A stretch of DNA of 63,197 bases. Origin: Lentimicrobium sp. (GTDB taxonomy: Bacteria; Bacteroidota; Bacteroidia; Bacteroidales; Lentimicrobiaceae). The notes below the pieces were generated by a model. It made no database searches, was not told the DNA's origin, and was given only the letters and a program-made list of their open reading frames with translations. The stretch is taken from contig JAMLHF010000021.1 of assembly GCA_023957275.1 (NCBI GenBank), positions 1 through 63,197 on the forward strand, in the 5' to 3' direction. A program made the position numbers and the translations under genes. Positions 35,435 to 43,872 of the stretch are shown here, one piece after another. The number at the start of each line of letters is the position of its first letter. The stretch's first letter is position 1.

Positions 35435-36370
35435 TTAGGCATAGAGTTTAGATAACCGAAAGAGGAAAAAATTAACATCACTGACACCTCTATATTGTTG
35501 TCTGAAAGCTTTAATCTTAGCATTAAAAGATTCAGCACTTGCATTGGTGCTTCGGTTATCGAAGTAGTTGAGGATTTTCCTATAATGATTCATTATTGTC
35601 TTGGAGATCGTGTTAAAGGCTTTAAATCCTGCTTTTTCGACCTTTTCATGCCATTTAGCGAGTCTGGTATATGCATAGATTTTCTCAGTTGTGGAAGTGT
35701 ATATTCTTGATAAGCTTTGGGTTAATTCATAGGCCAATTTGATATCAGGGAAGCGTTCAAATAGTATTGCCGCTCTATCAGCCTGTTGTTGGGTCCAGTT
35801 CTGCTCACTTTTATAAAGCAAGTATCTGCTTCTGGCAAGAAGTTGCTTAAGGGTATCTCCGTTGGGTAACACTTCTGGAATAAATATCTGTTTGTACATT
35901 TTTGCTTTCTCAATAGCGTCATTCTCCTGATCCAATGCTTCCCACCGGTGTTTAATGCGTATTTCCTGAAGGGCTTCTGTTGCTAATTGCTGGACATGGA
36001 ATCTGTCAATAACAATAGTCGCTTTGGGGAAACACTTTCGCACGATAAGATTCATGTTCCCGGCCAAATCCAAGGTAACCTCAATCACCTTATTGCGTTC
36101 TTTTGCCGGAAGTTGAGACAGCAACGGAATGATTGTTTCGGAGTTGGTGCCTTCCAGAATAGCTACCAGTGCACCTTTCTTGCCTTTGGCTGATTTATTG
36201 GTGATGATGGTATAAAGTTCACCCTGAGATAAGGAGGTTTCGTCAATCGAAAGATATGGCCCCAGATTCTCTGGAAATATCAAACCCTTACTTGCATCTT
36301 TGCAGTGTTCCCATTGACTGAAATCGCTCAATTTGTTGCGATAATAACGTTGCAACTTCTTGCCTGGCAC
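35435..36370 (-). CDS. IS transposase, catalytic part (ISL3-like DDE)
   Basis: The 311 residues contain the catalytic signature regions LSIDETSLSQGELYTII, TIVIDRFHVQQLATEAL and NASAESFNAKIKAFRQQY (DDE). The listed start is a GTG (36370), but the same frame is open further upstream, back to a stop near 36430, reading SADTQAHSIQTIGSFYGV, so the natural protein is probably a fusion with the N-terminal ORF by a +1 frameshift. The enzyme would move the surrounding element. Confidence 0.88.
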   Translation of the reverse strand: MPGKKLQRYYRNKLSDFSQWEHCKDASKGLIFPENLGPYLSIDETSLSQGELYTIITNKSAKGKKGALVAILEGTNSETIIPLLSQLPAKERNKVIEVTLDLAGNMNLIVRKCFPKATIVIDRFHVQQLATEALQEIRIKHRWEALDQENDAIEKAKMYKQIFIPEVLPNGDTLKQLLARSRYLLYKSEQNWTQQQADRAAILFERFPDIKLAYELTQSLSRIYTSTTEKIYAYTRLAKWHEKVEKAGFKAFNTISKTIMNHYRKILNYFDNRSTNASAESFNAKIKAFRQQYRGVSDVNFFLFRLSKLYA

Positions 36371-36398
36371 TCCATAAAACGACCCTATGGTTTGAATG

Positions 36399-36764
36399 CT
36401 ATGAGCCTGGGTATCGGCCGATTTCTTTTAAAAAAGCAGCAAAATCCTTTGTGATTCGCGTCCCCTTAGCTACAAGATCCCAGTCTCTGAAAACTACTTT
36501 GCCCGTATCTTCATTGAGCCAGCGTCGTCGTGTTATATGAAGAAATACATTATATCCCCTGATAGGAAAATCCTGGATAGTCACTTCATCGAAAAAACCT
36601 TTGGAAATAAGCTTATTGCCTCGATACTCATCGGGTTTGGTGTTCAACTCTTTGAGATAAATATGAAGGTTCTCACCTTCTTTTTTATGATGGGTTAATT
36701 CAAAATAATCTTCTACAGAATCTGGTAAGATAAGTTTTAAAAGCACCTTGAAAGAGTCGTCCAT
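36399..36764 (-). CDS. IS transposase N-terminal region (frame 1)
   Basis: The 121-residue product resembles the separately annotated N-terminal part of ISAon1-family transposases: FPIRGYNVFLHITRRRWL, DWDLVAKGTRITKDFAAFL. It ends EIGRYPGS. The frame used by the catalytic part opens only about 40 nt before this stop, over TTTTTTAAAAG (36434-36424, minus strand), which is a good place for ribosome slippage. It probably makes the DNA-binding part of the full transposase. Confidence 0.8.
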   Translation of the reverse strand: MDDSFKVLLKLILPDSVEDYFELTHHKKEGENLHIYLKELNTKPDEYRGNKLISKGFFDEVTIQDFPIRGYNVFLHITRRRWLNEDTGKVVFRDWDLVAKGTRITKDFAAFLKEIGRYPGS

Positions 36765-36884
36765 GGCAAAAAATTAGTTTCTGCAAAGATCTCTATTAAC
36801 TCTTTACTCCACAACTTTTGTGCATGATCCTCATATTCTGATGCTGCAGTGTGCTGCTGCAAAAATAACACCTGAGGATTCATT

Positions 36885-37210
36885 AACAAAAAACAGAAGG
36901 GGAAACTATCCTTTCGGAATGGTTTCCCCTTCGTCGGTGCAAAAGCCGTAGCTTCCGCATGACCTCAGGTTACTGTTCCGGCGCCTTGTCTTTGTAATCC
37001 CCGTGAGGTTTACTCCAACTTACCTGTTCAGGGCTTCGCTGCTTGCGCAGGATCTTCTGAACCGGACTTCGGTTTTTGTACTTTCCGGCTTACCCGGCAT
37101 CCCTTGCGGTTTGCTGTTTAAGACCTGAGAGCCTTTGGTAGCGGAAGTCAGTTTCCTTTCGGACTTTTCAACCGTACCTCCCGGAGTTTTTCGCCGTATC
37201 GCTGGCCTGA
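36885..37210 (-). ncRNA. Orphan structured RNA gene, about 320 nt
   Basis: A promoter (37246-37216), a GC-rich region without an ORF and a strong terminator (36932-36888) define a minus-strand RNA gene. It folds by nested long-range pairs: CTTCCGC (37147-37141) with GCGGAAG (36958-36952), and CTCAGGT (37129-37123) with ACCTGAG (36970-36964). Inside are CCGG-GTAAG-CCGG (37097-37085), AACCG-AAGTC-CGGTT (37074-37060) and CTGC-GCAA-GCAG (37050-37039, GNRA loop). I do not recognise RNase P, tmRNA, SRP or 6S consensus motifs in it. A Bacteroidales-specific RNA such as the Bacteroidales-1 motif is a possible identity. Confidence 0.7.
36888..36932 (-). terminator. Intrinsic terminator of the orphan RNA
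   Basis: AAGGGGAAAC and GTTTCCCCTT arms (36931-36897) with a GC-rich inner stem and a CGAAAGG loop, followed on the minus strand by CTG and six T (36893-36888). Confidence 0.8.
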
Positions 37211-37215
37211 TGTTA

Positions 37216-37246
37216 CAAAGATACGAAATCCGGCTCCCCTTGTCAA
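37216..37246 (-). promoter_or_regulatory. Bacteroidota-type promoter of the orphan RNA
   Basis: On the minus strand TTG (37246-37244), 20 nt, TATCTTTG (37223-37216): an exact fit to the -33/-7 consensus. The predicted start is near 37210. It is within the 130 bp downstream of the preceding gene's stop, so the RNA has its own promoter. Confidence 0.8.
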
Positions 37247-37342
37247 GTGATTTTGAGTATTTTATATCAACACAAAATGAACGGGGTTTATCAACAATTG
37301 TTAATAACTATGTATCCTGGCATCGATCTGTTTTTTCTTCAT

Positions 37343-37819
37343 TTACGGATTTAATGATAAAACAGGCCGGCCTTTTCTGATGAGTGTAACCGTGCATTCC
37401 ACCCTGGCTCCTGCCATTATGTTATCCCTGTATTCCGGCGGTATTACTACCTCTATTTCGTTATCGAAAATATCCTTTACCAGTATCACCCTGTTCACGG
37501 AATACTCAGCGCTGCGAAATCCGGCCCGGATCACCGGAAATACTGCAGAGGTGCCTGGTTTGTAAAACGGGTGTTCCGGTTCAAGAAAAACCCTTCCCGT
37601 ACAATTTATTCTGTCAACCCTGCAACGCACCGCAGTGTCAGGCTGAAGATCGTATTGCTTATAATACCTGTACAACAACATGTGTCTGATCCCGAAAGGA
37701 TCCTCCATTACCATATAAGCTTCTCCATCGGCAAGGGTTACCAGTTTCAGAAAACTGAAAATATAGGTTTTCCCTTCTTCAAGCTTGTGCTTCAGGTCGT
37801 AATATCCCGGGATGATCAT
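37343..37819 (-). CDS. Hypothetical protein, possibly OB-fold like
   Basis: The 158 residues are mostly short beta strands (YIFSFLKLVTLADGEAYMVM, IRHMLLYRYYKQY, RVILVKDIFDNEIEVVIPPEY), with no signal peptide or membrane segment. Basic and aromatic residues suggest nucleic-acid or nucleotide binding, but no family is recognised. The gene starts immediately (1 bp) after relA ends, so it is probably in the relA operon. Confidence 0.65.
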   Translation of the reverse strand: MIIPGYYDLKHKLEEGKTYIFSFLKLVTLADGEAYMVMEDPFGIRHMLLYRYYKQYDLQPDTAVRCRVDRINCTGRVFLEPEHPFYKPGTSAVFPVIRAGFRSAEYSVNRVILVKDIFDNEIEVVIPPEYRDNIMAGARVECTVTLIRKGRPVLSLNP

Positions 37820-37820
37820 A

Positions 37821-40031
37821 TCAGCTGGATGTACTTAAGCGGCTTGCTTTAATAATGCCTTTAATGGTAAGCAGTTTCTTCAGCAGAAACTCCAGGTGTT
37901 TTTTATCCCGGATACTGACCTTAATGATCCCGTCGAAACGCCCCCCCTTGCTATCCAGCGAAATGGTACGTACATCCATTTTGAGTTCATTGGAAATCAT
38001 GGTCGTGATTGTATTCAGTATCCCCAGCTGATCAAATCCACTGATTTTAATGGTCGCCAGAAAATAGGTACCTTCTGCCGGGGTTGACCACTGGGCTTCC
38101 ATTGTACGATAAGGATACCTGGATTTCATTCTGGCCGCGTTCGGACAGTTTGCACGGTGAATTTTTATTCCATCGCCAACGGTAATAAAGCCGAAGATTT
38201 CATCCCCCATCACAGGATTGCAGCAACGTGCCAGCTTATAACCCTCAATTTCGGAAGTTTCGTTGACGATGATAACATTTTCAGACGTCCTGTTTTGCGA
38301 ACGCGATTCAGCTTTTGCCGGTAGTCTGGATTCGCTCTTTTCTTCGGCATCCTTTGACTCTTTGGGATTAACAATCAGAACATCCTTAAGTTGAGATGGC
38401 TCAATCCGGTCCTCGGCCAGCTGCTGATACAGATCCAGCGGGCCTGAAAGCCTGAAATGGGCCACCAGCTTGTTGATGGCTTCATCCGCATTACTGATCT
38501 TCAGTTGTGTAAGTTTCCGTCTGAAGATCTCCTTGCCTGCTTCAGCCTGTTTGAATTCGGCTTCTTTCAGATATCTTTTGATCTTGTTTTTCGCCCTTGA
38601 AGTTGCTACCCAGCCAAGCCAGTCAATATTGGGGTTCTGATTCTTGGATGTAATGATTTCGACCATGTCGCCGCTCTTCAACTGATGACGGATGGGGACA
38701 ATTTTTCGATTGACCTTTCCACCCGAGCATTTTGAACCTATATTGGTATGAACTTCAAATGCGAAATCGAGCACGGTGCTTCCGGCCTTGAGCTTTTTCA
38801 GGTCCCCTTCAGGCGTGAACACGTAGATCATGTCACTGCTGGATGCAGGTTTTTGGCCCTTCGCAAGGGCTACTTCCGCTTCCCGGGGATTTTCGAGTAT
38901 CTTACGGATAGAATTCAGCCATTCGCTGGTCTCCACCGCGCCACGTTGCCCCTTATACCTCCAGTGAGCGGCGTTTCCCAGCTCTGCTTCCTCATCCATT
39001 CTCCGGGTACGGATCTGAACCTCAACCCATCGTTTTGCAGGCCCCAACACAGTAATATGAAGGGATTCATATCCATTTGGCCTGGGAATGGTAATCCAAT
39101 CACGCAGCCGTTTGGGTTCAGGAGTATAAATATTGGTGACTGCTGAATAAGCTTTCCAGCAGTCAGCCTTTTCATTATCGGGAAGGCTATTCAGTATGAT
39201 CCTGATGGCAAAGAGATCATACACTTCTTCAAAGCTTACTTCCTGCTTAATAATTTTAGCATAAACCGAGGAAACTGCTTTCGTTCGCTTTTTAATGGTA
39301 AAATCCAGACCCATACGAATTAATTCTGCAGAAACCGGTTCAAGAAAAGAATTCAAAAAGTCGCGGTTTTCAGTTTCCGCTTTCCTTATTTTGGTTGCAA
39401 TATCTTCGTAAACAGCAGGATTGCTGTACTGAAGTGAGAGTTCGTCCAGCTCTGATTTTATTCGGTAAAGCCCGAGCCTATGAGCCAACGGGGCATACAA
39501 ATCAGATGTTTCGGCCGAAACAAGTTTCTGCAATGGTTCTGAAAGAGAACTGATTGTGCGCATATATTGCAGGCGATCGGCCAATTGAAGCAGCACGACC
39601 CTGACATCTGACGAAAGGGATAACAGCAGGCTGATAAAGTTTTCAGCGTTGCCCGGAAGTCTTTCGGTGGGCAGTTCTCTGATCCTGTTAAGGCTTTCGT
39701 TTATAATGCGGGCCTCGTCCAGTTTATTTTTTTTGTAAAACTCCTGCACACCGGCTTCTGTAAAGGAAATGCCATTAAGCAATGAAGCTATCACGGAAAC
39801 AAACCCAAGACCCATTTCTCCTGCAACAATGCAGGCAACATCCACTGCATGGCAAAAATAGGGTTCCTTATTATCGAGTAATTTCCTGCCATGCAAGGTA
39901 AGCATCATATTGAATGCCTGTCTTAATGTGGCAGTATTCTCCTTATTAAGAAAAGCCCGGCATTCAGTGACCAGTTTACGGTACTTTTGCCGGATAAGTT
40001 CTTTTTCGGTGCTGTCTACAGGCAGATTCAT
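37821..40031 (-). CDS. relA: RelA/SpoT-type (p)ppGpp synthetase with degenerate hydrolase site
   Basis: A 736-residue protein with the full long-RSH layout: HD region (45-190), synthetase (about 240-370; YDLFAIRI, IPRPNGYESLH, VEVQIRT), TGS (YVFTPEGDLKKLKAGSTVLDF), helical and zinc-finger-like regions, C-terminal ACT. In the hydrolase domain His61 is kept but the essential HD pair of LLHD is Asn86-Gly87 (SLLNGIS), so ppGpp breakdown is unlikely and the protein is RelA-like. The start is the Met at 40031; a start 17 codons earlier would add an odd hydrophobic leader. Confidence 0.9.
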   Translation of the reverse strand: MNLPVDSTEKELIRQKYRKLVTECRAFLNKENTATLRQAFNMMLTLHGRKLLDNKEPYFCHAVDVACIVAGEMGLGFVSVIASLLNGISFTEAGVQEFYKKNKLDEARIINESLNRIRELPTERLPGNAENFISLLLSLSSDVRVVLLQLADRLQYMRTISSLSEPLQKLVSAETSDLYAPLAHRLGLYRIKSELDELSLQYSNPAVYEDIATKIRKAETENRDFLNSFLEPVSAELIRMGLDFTIKKRTKAVSSVYAKIIKQEVSFEEVYDLFAIRIILNSLPDNEKADCWKAYSAVTNIYTPEPKRLRDWITIPRPNGYESLHITVLGPAKRWVEVQIRTRRMDEEAELGNAAHWRYKGQRGAVETSEWLNSIRKILENPREAEVALAKGQKPASSSDMIYVFTPEGDLKKLKAGSTVLDFAFEVHTNIGSKCSGGKVNRKIVPIRHQLKSGDMVEIITSKNQNPNIDWLGWVATSRAKNKIKRYLKEAEFKQAEAGKEIFRRKLTQLKISNADEAINKLVAHFRLSGPLDLYQQLAEDRIEPSQLKDVLIVNPKESKDAEEKSESRLPAKAESRSQNRTSENVIIVNETSEIEGYKLARCCNPVMGDEIFGFITVGDGIKIHRANCPNAARMKSRYPYRTMEAQWSTPAEGTYFLATIKISGFDQLGILNTITTMISNELKMDVRTISLDSKGGRFDGIIKVSIRDKKHLEFLLKKLLTIKGIIKASRLSTSS

Positions 40032-40087
40032 GATCGGGAATTGAGGATACAAAAATAAGTCTAATGATTGTAGGTAAACCAATATCC

Positions 40088-40117
40088 AAAAAAAACGCCC
40101 TGGATACCCGGGGCGCT
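40088..40117 (-). terminator. Intrinsic terminator after floA
   Basis: On the minus strand CGCCC (40115-40111) pairs with GGGCG (40100-40096) over a C/G-rich loop, and an eight-T tract follows (40095-40088). Confidence 0.7.
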
Positions 40118-40137
40118 TTTACCTTAAACCTTTAACT

Positions 40138-41148
40138 CTATTTTAAAAGTGAGTCATTTCCTTTAGGCCCCTGTTTAGGTTTTTGCTGAGGATCTGCAAT
40201 AGAATCGCGCATCCTTGTGTCAGCCTGAATATTCTGAAACTTATAATAATCCATGATTCCGAGATTACCGGAACGGAAAGAATCAGCGATGGCCTTGGGA
40301 ATTTCGGCTTCCGCTTCAATTACCTTTGCGCGTGCTTCCTGGGCTTTAGCCTTCATTTCCTGCTCATTGGCCACAGCCATGGCACGGCGCTCCTCGGCTT
40401 TGGCCTGGGCAATATTCTTATCCGCGTTGGCCTGATCCATCTGAAGCTGTGCTCCGATATTCTTACCTACATCAATATCAGCAATATCAATAGAGAGAAT
40501 TTCAAATGCAGTTCCTGAATCAAGTCCTTTCGATAATACCACTTTTGAGATGGAATCGGGATTCTCCAGCACAGATTTGTGCGAATCTGCGGAACCGATT
40601 GAGGAAACCACACCCTCTCCAACACGCGCCAGGATGGTCTCTTCACCTGCGCCACCGACCAGTTGTCTGATATTGGCCCTCACAGTGACCCTTGCTTTGG
40701 CAATCAACTGAATACCATCCTTGGCCACGGCTGCAACCGGCGGCGTATTGATCACTTTCGGGTTAACTGACATCTGAACGGCCTCAAACACATCGCGGCC
40801 GGCAAGATCGATGGCTGTAGCCGCTTTAAAGGGCAGCGGAATATTGGCTTTATCTGCCGAAATCAGCGCATTGACAACAAGTTTGACCCTTCCTCCGGCC
40901 AGGTAATGTGCTTCAAGTTCATCACGGGTAATGGTCAATCCCGCTTTGGTGGCATTGATCATAGCCGTTACAATTACTGATGGCGGAACTTTTCTCCAGC
41001 GCATAAATACCAGTTGTATCAGCGAAATCCTAACACCTGAAAGCAAGGCTGAAAACCACAACCCGACCGGGATAAAGTACAATATGATCCATAGCCCGAA
41101 CAGCGAAGCAATTCCAATGGCTACAATTACTACAAATGATGATTCCAT
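40138..41148 (-). CDS. floA: Flotillin-like protein FloA
   Basis: A 336-residue FloA/YqfA: an N-terminal hairpin membrane anchor ([20 protein letters not shown] and [13 protein letters not shown]), an SPFH core ([21 protein letters not shown]) and an Ala/Glu/Lys-rich coiled coil ([20 protein letters not shown]). FloA organises membrane microdomains. The start is the Met at 41148; an upstream Met at 41193 would overlap the nfeD gene. NfeD-like protein is encoded 10 bp upstream, the usual partner. Confidence 0.92.
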   Translation of the reverse strand: MESSFVVIVAIGIASLFGLWIILYFIPVGLWFSALLSGVRISLIQLVFMRWRKVPPSVIVTAMINATKAGLTITRDELEAHYLAGGRVKLVVNALISADKANIPLPFKAATAIDLAGRDVFEAVQMSVNPKVINTPPVAAVAKDGIQLIAKARVTVRANIRQLVGGAGEETILARVGEGVVSSIGSADSHKSVLENPDSISKVVLSKGLDSGTAFEILSIDIADIDVGKNIGAQLQMDQANADKNIAQAKAEERRAMAVANEQEMKAKAQEARAKVIEAEAEIPKAIADSFRSGNLGIMDYYKFQNIQADTRMRDSIADPQQKPKQGPKGNDSLLK

Positions 41149-41158
41149 GTTTGTTGGT

Positions 41159-41623
41159 TTATTTACGTTTAACAAATATTTTGTTGTCAGCAAGATGCGT
41201 CACAATAATTTCAGATTCCTGGTCAATAAATTCACCATTGGTATGCACCTCGTAATACTCATTGTTGATCAGGGCTTTTCCCCCGGGTGTAAGGCGTGAA
41301 ACAGTAACGCCCGGATCGCCTGCCTGAACTTTAGTGCTGTCAATTTCGTTCACCTTGCCGCTGATCTCGGTTTTCAGCATGATTTTGTTCCATGTCTTTG
41401 ATTTTAGTGCAAGATAAATCGTCAGTATTGTAAAAAAAATGGTCCCGATCAGCACAAAATGCCCTGTGGGAGAACCGAATACATGATACGACTCCCAGAC
41501 AGAAAAAACAATCAGCGCAAAGCCTGCAATGCCAACAACGGTTGTTCCCGGTATAACCAGTACTTCAAGCAACAGGAACAACAGTCCTGCAATTATCAGA
41601 ATAATAATAAGGGTGAGTGACAT
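41159..41623 (-). CDS. NfeD-like membrane protein
   Basis: A 154-residue short-type NfeD. Three membrane helices (1-25, 30-45, 55-75) precede an OB-fold domain ([39 protein letters not shown]). NfeD proteins are found beside SPFH proteins and are thought to assist microdomain function; the gene is directly upstream of floA, in the same operon. Confidence 0.88.
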   Translation of the reverse strand: MSLTLIIILIIAGLLFLLLEVLVIPGTTVVGIAGFALIVFSVWESYHVFGSPTGHFVLIGTIFFTILTIYLALKSKTWNKIMLKTEISGKVNEIDSTKVQAGDPGVTVSRLTPGGKALINNEYYEVHTNGEFIDQESEIIVTHLADNKIFVKRK

Positions 41624-41676
41624 TACAGGTCAGTTTGGGTAAAGAATATACAAATATAAATAAGATCCCGGACTAA

Positions 41677-42474
41677 TCACAGTGGTTTGAAATATTTGTT
41701 TGCTTCAGGAATGTATTCCTGGATTGCTTTGATTCTTTTTTGGTTCGAAGGGTGAGTGCTGAGAAACTCGGGAGGTGCCTGACCCGGGATTGCAGCCATA
41801 TCCTGCCAGAATGACAACGTGCGTGCGGGATCATACCCGGCCATGGCCATAAAGACCATGCCCAGCTTGTCAGCTTCGTACTCATGGGTTCTGGAATAGG
41901 CCAATACCCCAAGTTGTGAACCGACGCCATAAACAGAATTGAAAATATCGCGGGTGAGGGCAGGTTGCTGCTGTAAGGCAATATCGAGAGAAATTCCTCC
42001 AAGCATTACGGCCAGTTGCTGACTCATACGCTCGCCACCGTGATTCGCAATGGCATGGGCAATTTCGTGGCCCATCACTACAGCAATCCCGGCCTCATCC
42101 TTCACATAGGGAAGTATTCCGGTATAAAAAACCACTTTACCCCCGGGCATGCACCAGGCGTTGACATCGGGACTCTCTACAAGCTTAAACTCCCATGCGA
42201 AATTGCTGATTTTACCGGCCATTCCGTTTTCACGAAGATAGGTTTCAACGGCAGCGGAAATCCTCTGGCCGACTGTGACAATCTGCCGGGCCTGATTATT
42301 GCCGGCAGGTAATGGAGGGTTTTGTGTGAGAAACTCCTGATAACTGGTCAGACTCATTTGCACCAGCATGTTGTCGGGTACAACATTGAATTGCTTCCGC
42401 CCGGTAATCGGAACTTTAGAACAAGACCCGAGCACCAGAATCAGGGTTATAAAAAGAATTTTTGCCGCATTCAT
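41677..42474 (-). CDS. M48-family metalloprotease, probable lipoprotein
   Basis: The 265-residue protein has a lipobox-like LVLGSCSK (Cys18) after a hydrophobic stretch, so it is probably an outer-membrane or periplasmic lipoprotein. The active site HEIAHA (about 133-138) and the downstream glutamate EYEADKLG are both present. It resembles LoiP/BepA-type peptidases that handle damaged envelope proteins. It overlaps none of its neighbours; clpS lies 11 bp upstream. Confidence 0.88.
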   Translation of the reverse strand: MNAAKILFITLILVLGSCSKVPITGRKQFNVVPDNMLVQMSLTSYQEFLTQNPPLPAGNNQARQIVTVGQRISAAVETYLRENGMAGKISNFAWEFKLVESPDVNAWCMPGGKVVFYTGILPYVKDEAGIAVVMGHEIAHAIANHGGERMSQQLAVMLGGISLDIALQQQPALTRDIFNSVYGVGSQLGVLAYSRTHEYEADKLGMVFMAMAGYDPARTLSFWQDMAAIPGQAPPEFLSTHPSNQKRIKAIQEYIPEANKYFKPL

Positions 42475-42485
42475 TGTAGCTGCCC

Positions 42486-42758
42486 TTATTCAATAGAAAC
42501 TGTTAAACCTCTGTTTATCATTTCATTATACAAAGGCTTCAATTCGTTGAATGTACCTGTTATCACCCCGCATTTGCCTTTGTAATGTACAATAAGTGTA
42601 ATTTGCTCGGCCTGAACAGTTTCAAGTGCACAAACTTCAATCAGGGTTTCAATGACGAAATCAAATGTGTTGAAATCATCATTGAAAAGGACAAGTTCAT
42701 ACGTGTCGGTGGTTTGTGATTGATCCTGCTGACGGAGGCTGGTTTTCTCCTTTACCAT
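42486..42758 (-). CDS. clpS: ATP-dependent Clp protease adaptor ClpS
   Basis: The 90-residue protein has the ClpS core: YELVLFNDDFNTFDFVIETL, with Asn26-Asp27-Asp28 matching the substrate pocket, and a late glutamine/histidine region (EQITLIVHYKGKCGV). It delivers N-degron substrates to ClpAP or a ClpC equivalent. It lies 11 bp upstream of the M48 protease gene. Confidence 0.9.
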   Translation of the reverse strand: MVKEKTSLRQQDQSQTTDTYELVLFNDDFNTFDFVIETLIEVCALETVQAEQITLIVHYKGKCGVITGTFNELKPLYNEMINRGLTVSIE

Positions 42759-42866
42759 AAAAGACTCCCCTGTTTGTTGGTATTTCGGTTATAAAATTAC
42801 ATAAAAAACCGGTATACTGATCCGATTTTTCAAATTATCCAGGGTTTCACCAGTTTCCTTTTATTG

Positions 42867-42874
42867 TAATTTTG
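42867..42874 (+). promoter_or_regulatory. -7 promoter box upstream of the Nudix gene
   Basis: TAATTTTG is an exact TAnnTTTG match. No TTG was found at the -33 distance. It implies a start site near 42880, inside the longest reading frame, so the Nudix protein probably starts at the ATG at 42910. Confidence 0.45.
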
Positions 42875-42909
42875 TTGTGATAACAGATCAGATTTTCAAA
42901 GCCCTGTTT

Positions 42910-43584
42910 ATGGCCATTCCTGACTTTCACCTGCTGACCGAAGAACTCAAAAAACGGGTTTCAGGGCAACTGCCCGGAGCGGATGCCCATGAGGTGATGT
43001 CGCCGGCCCACAGGAAGGACCTGCTCAGGATGAATCCATTTAAGCTGAATGCCAGGCTCAGCGGGGTGCTGTTGTTGCTTTCGCCGGGTCCGGAAAATGA
43101 AGCGCTGATTACTTTTATTAAAAGGAATGAATACGAAGGTGTACATAGCGGACAGATTGCATTCCCCGGCGGCAAATTTGAGGCGGGCGACTTAACTCTG
43201 GCTGATACAGCACTCCGTGAAGCAGAAGAGGAGATTGGCATTAAACCATCCACAGTTGATTTGATGGGCCCGTTGAGCGAGTTATTTGTCCCCCCCAGTA
43301 ATTTCATCATTCAGCCTTTTCTTGCCAGAACCGGTTATATCAACTGTTTCATTCCCTCTCCCGCCGAAGTTGCCAGTGTTTTTTCCGTGCCATTGTCACA
43401 CTTCCTGACTCCTGGAATAAGAGGGAATTATGAAATCAAATACAGGAATGGCAGTTATCTGCAGGTGCCGGGATACAAATTTCAGGATCATCTTATTTGG
43501 GGAGCTACTGCAATGATCCTGAATGAATTGCTTGAACTGGTACAGGGTTCCGGCTTTTTCCGGAATCAGGAAATAAACCGCTGA
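42910..43584 (+). CDS. Nudix hydrolase, CoA-pyrophosphatase type
   Basis: The 224 residues contain the CoA-pyrophosphatase (NudL-like) extension HSGQIAFPGG followed by the Nudix box (GGKFEAGDLTLADTALREA, EEEIG), with Asp in place of the first Glu as is common in this branch. It should hydrolyse coenzyme A or acyl-CoA to phosphopantetheine and 3',5'-ADP. The start is the ATG at 42910; a GTG at 42877 would give 11 more residues, but that codon lies within or just before the predicted transcription start. Confidence 0.85.
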   Translation: MAIPDFHLLTEELKKRVSGQLPGADAHEVMSPAHRKDLLRMNPFKLNARLSGVLLLLSPGPENEALITFIKRNEYEGVHSGQIAFPGGKFEAGDLTLADTALREAEEEIGIKPSTVDLMGPLSELFVPPSNFIIQPFLARTGYINCFIPSPAEVASVFSVPLSHFLTPGIRGNYEIKYRNGSYLQVPGYKFQDHLIWGATAMILNELLELVQGSGFFRNQEINR

Positions 43585-43872
43585 CGGAATCATCGTTTTA
43601 ACCAGGAATAAACCGGATATTCTTTGGTTCTTAATTTCAATAAATGTTGTCTAGATAACTGTATATAGAATTATATATGTAGTATTAAATATTATAATAT
43701 ATATTATTATGTTGATATTAAAATTCTTACAACCCATTGCCTTCAGCGCTCTGAAAATAGTCTCTTTTTAATATTTTTTGTATCTTAGCACTTTCGAATG
43801 ATTCATTCACCCGGCACTAACTTTTTGAGAATTCATTGCGTTTGCACTCACCTGCCGGAAAAAATATAGAAT

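Larger units (their letters stand above)
35402..36830 (-). mobile_element. Insertion sequence, ISAon1-type (ISL3-like DDE transposase), 1429 bp
   Basis: Ends carry 28-bp imperfect inverted repeats: GGATCAAGATCAAAACCTGT... at 35402 and, on the other strand from 36830, GGATCATGCACAAAAGTTGT... The two transposase frames lie between them. No target-site duplication is seen, and the left end cuts the third 252-bp repeat. Confidence 0.85.

Noticed and set aside
36885-37210. RNase P, tmRNA, SRP or 6S RNA
   Set aside because: The hallmark motifs (GAGGAAAGTCC, tRNA-like CCA end, CCGGAAGGAAGCA) are not found on either strand.
37135-37380. 81-codon plus-strand ORF
   Set aside because: It overlaps the orphan RNA and its promoter and has no protein-like features.
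43585-43872. Regulatory RNA before the KamA-like gene
   Set aside because: The 288-bp gap is AT-rich with no stable hairpin; only a weak -7 box was seen.
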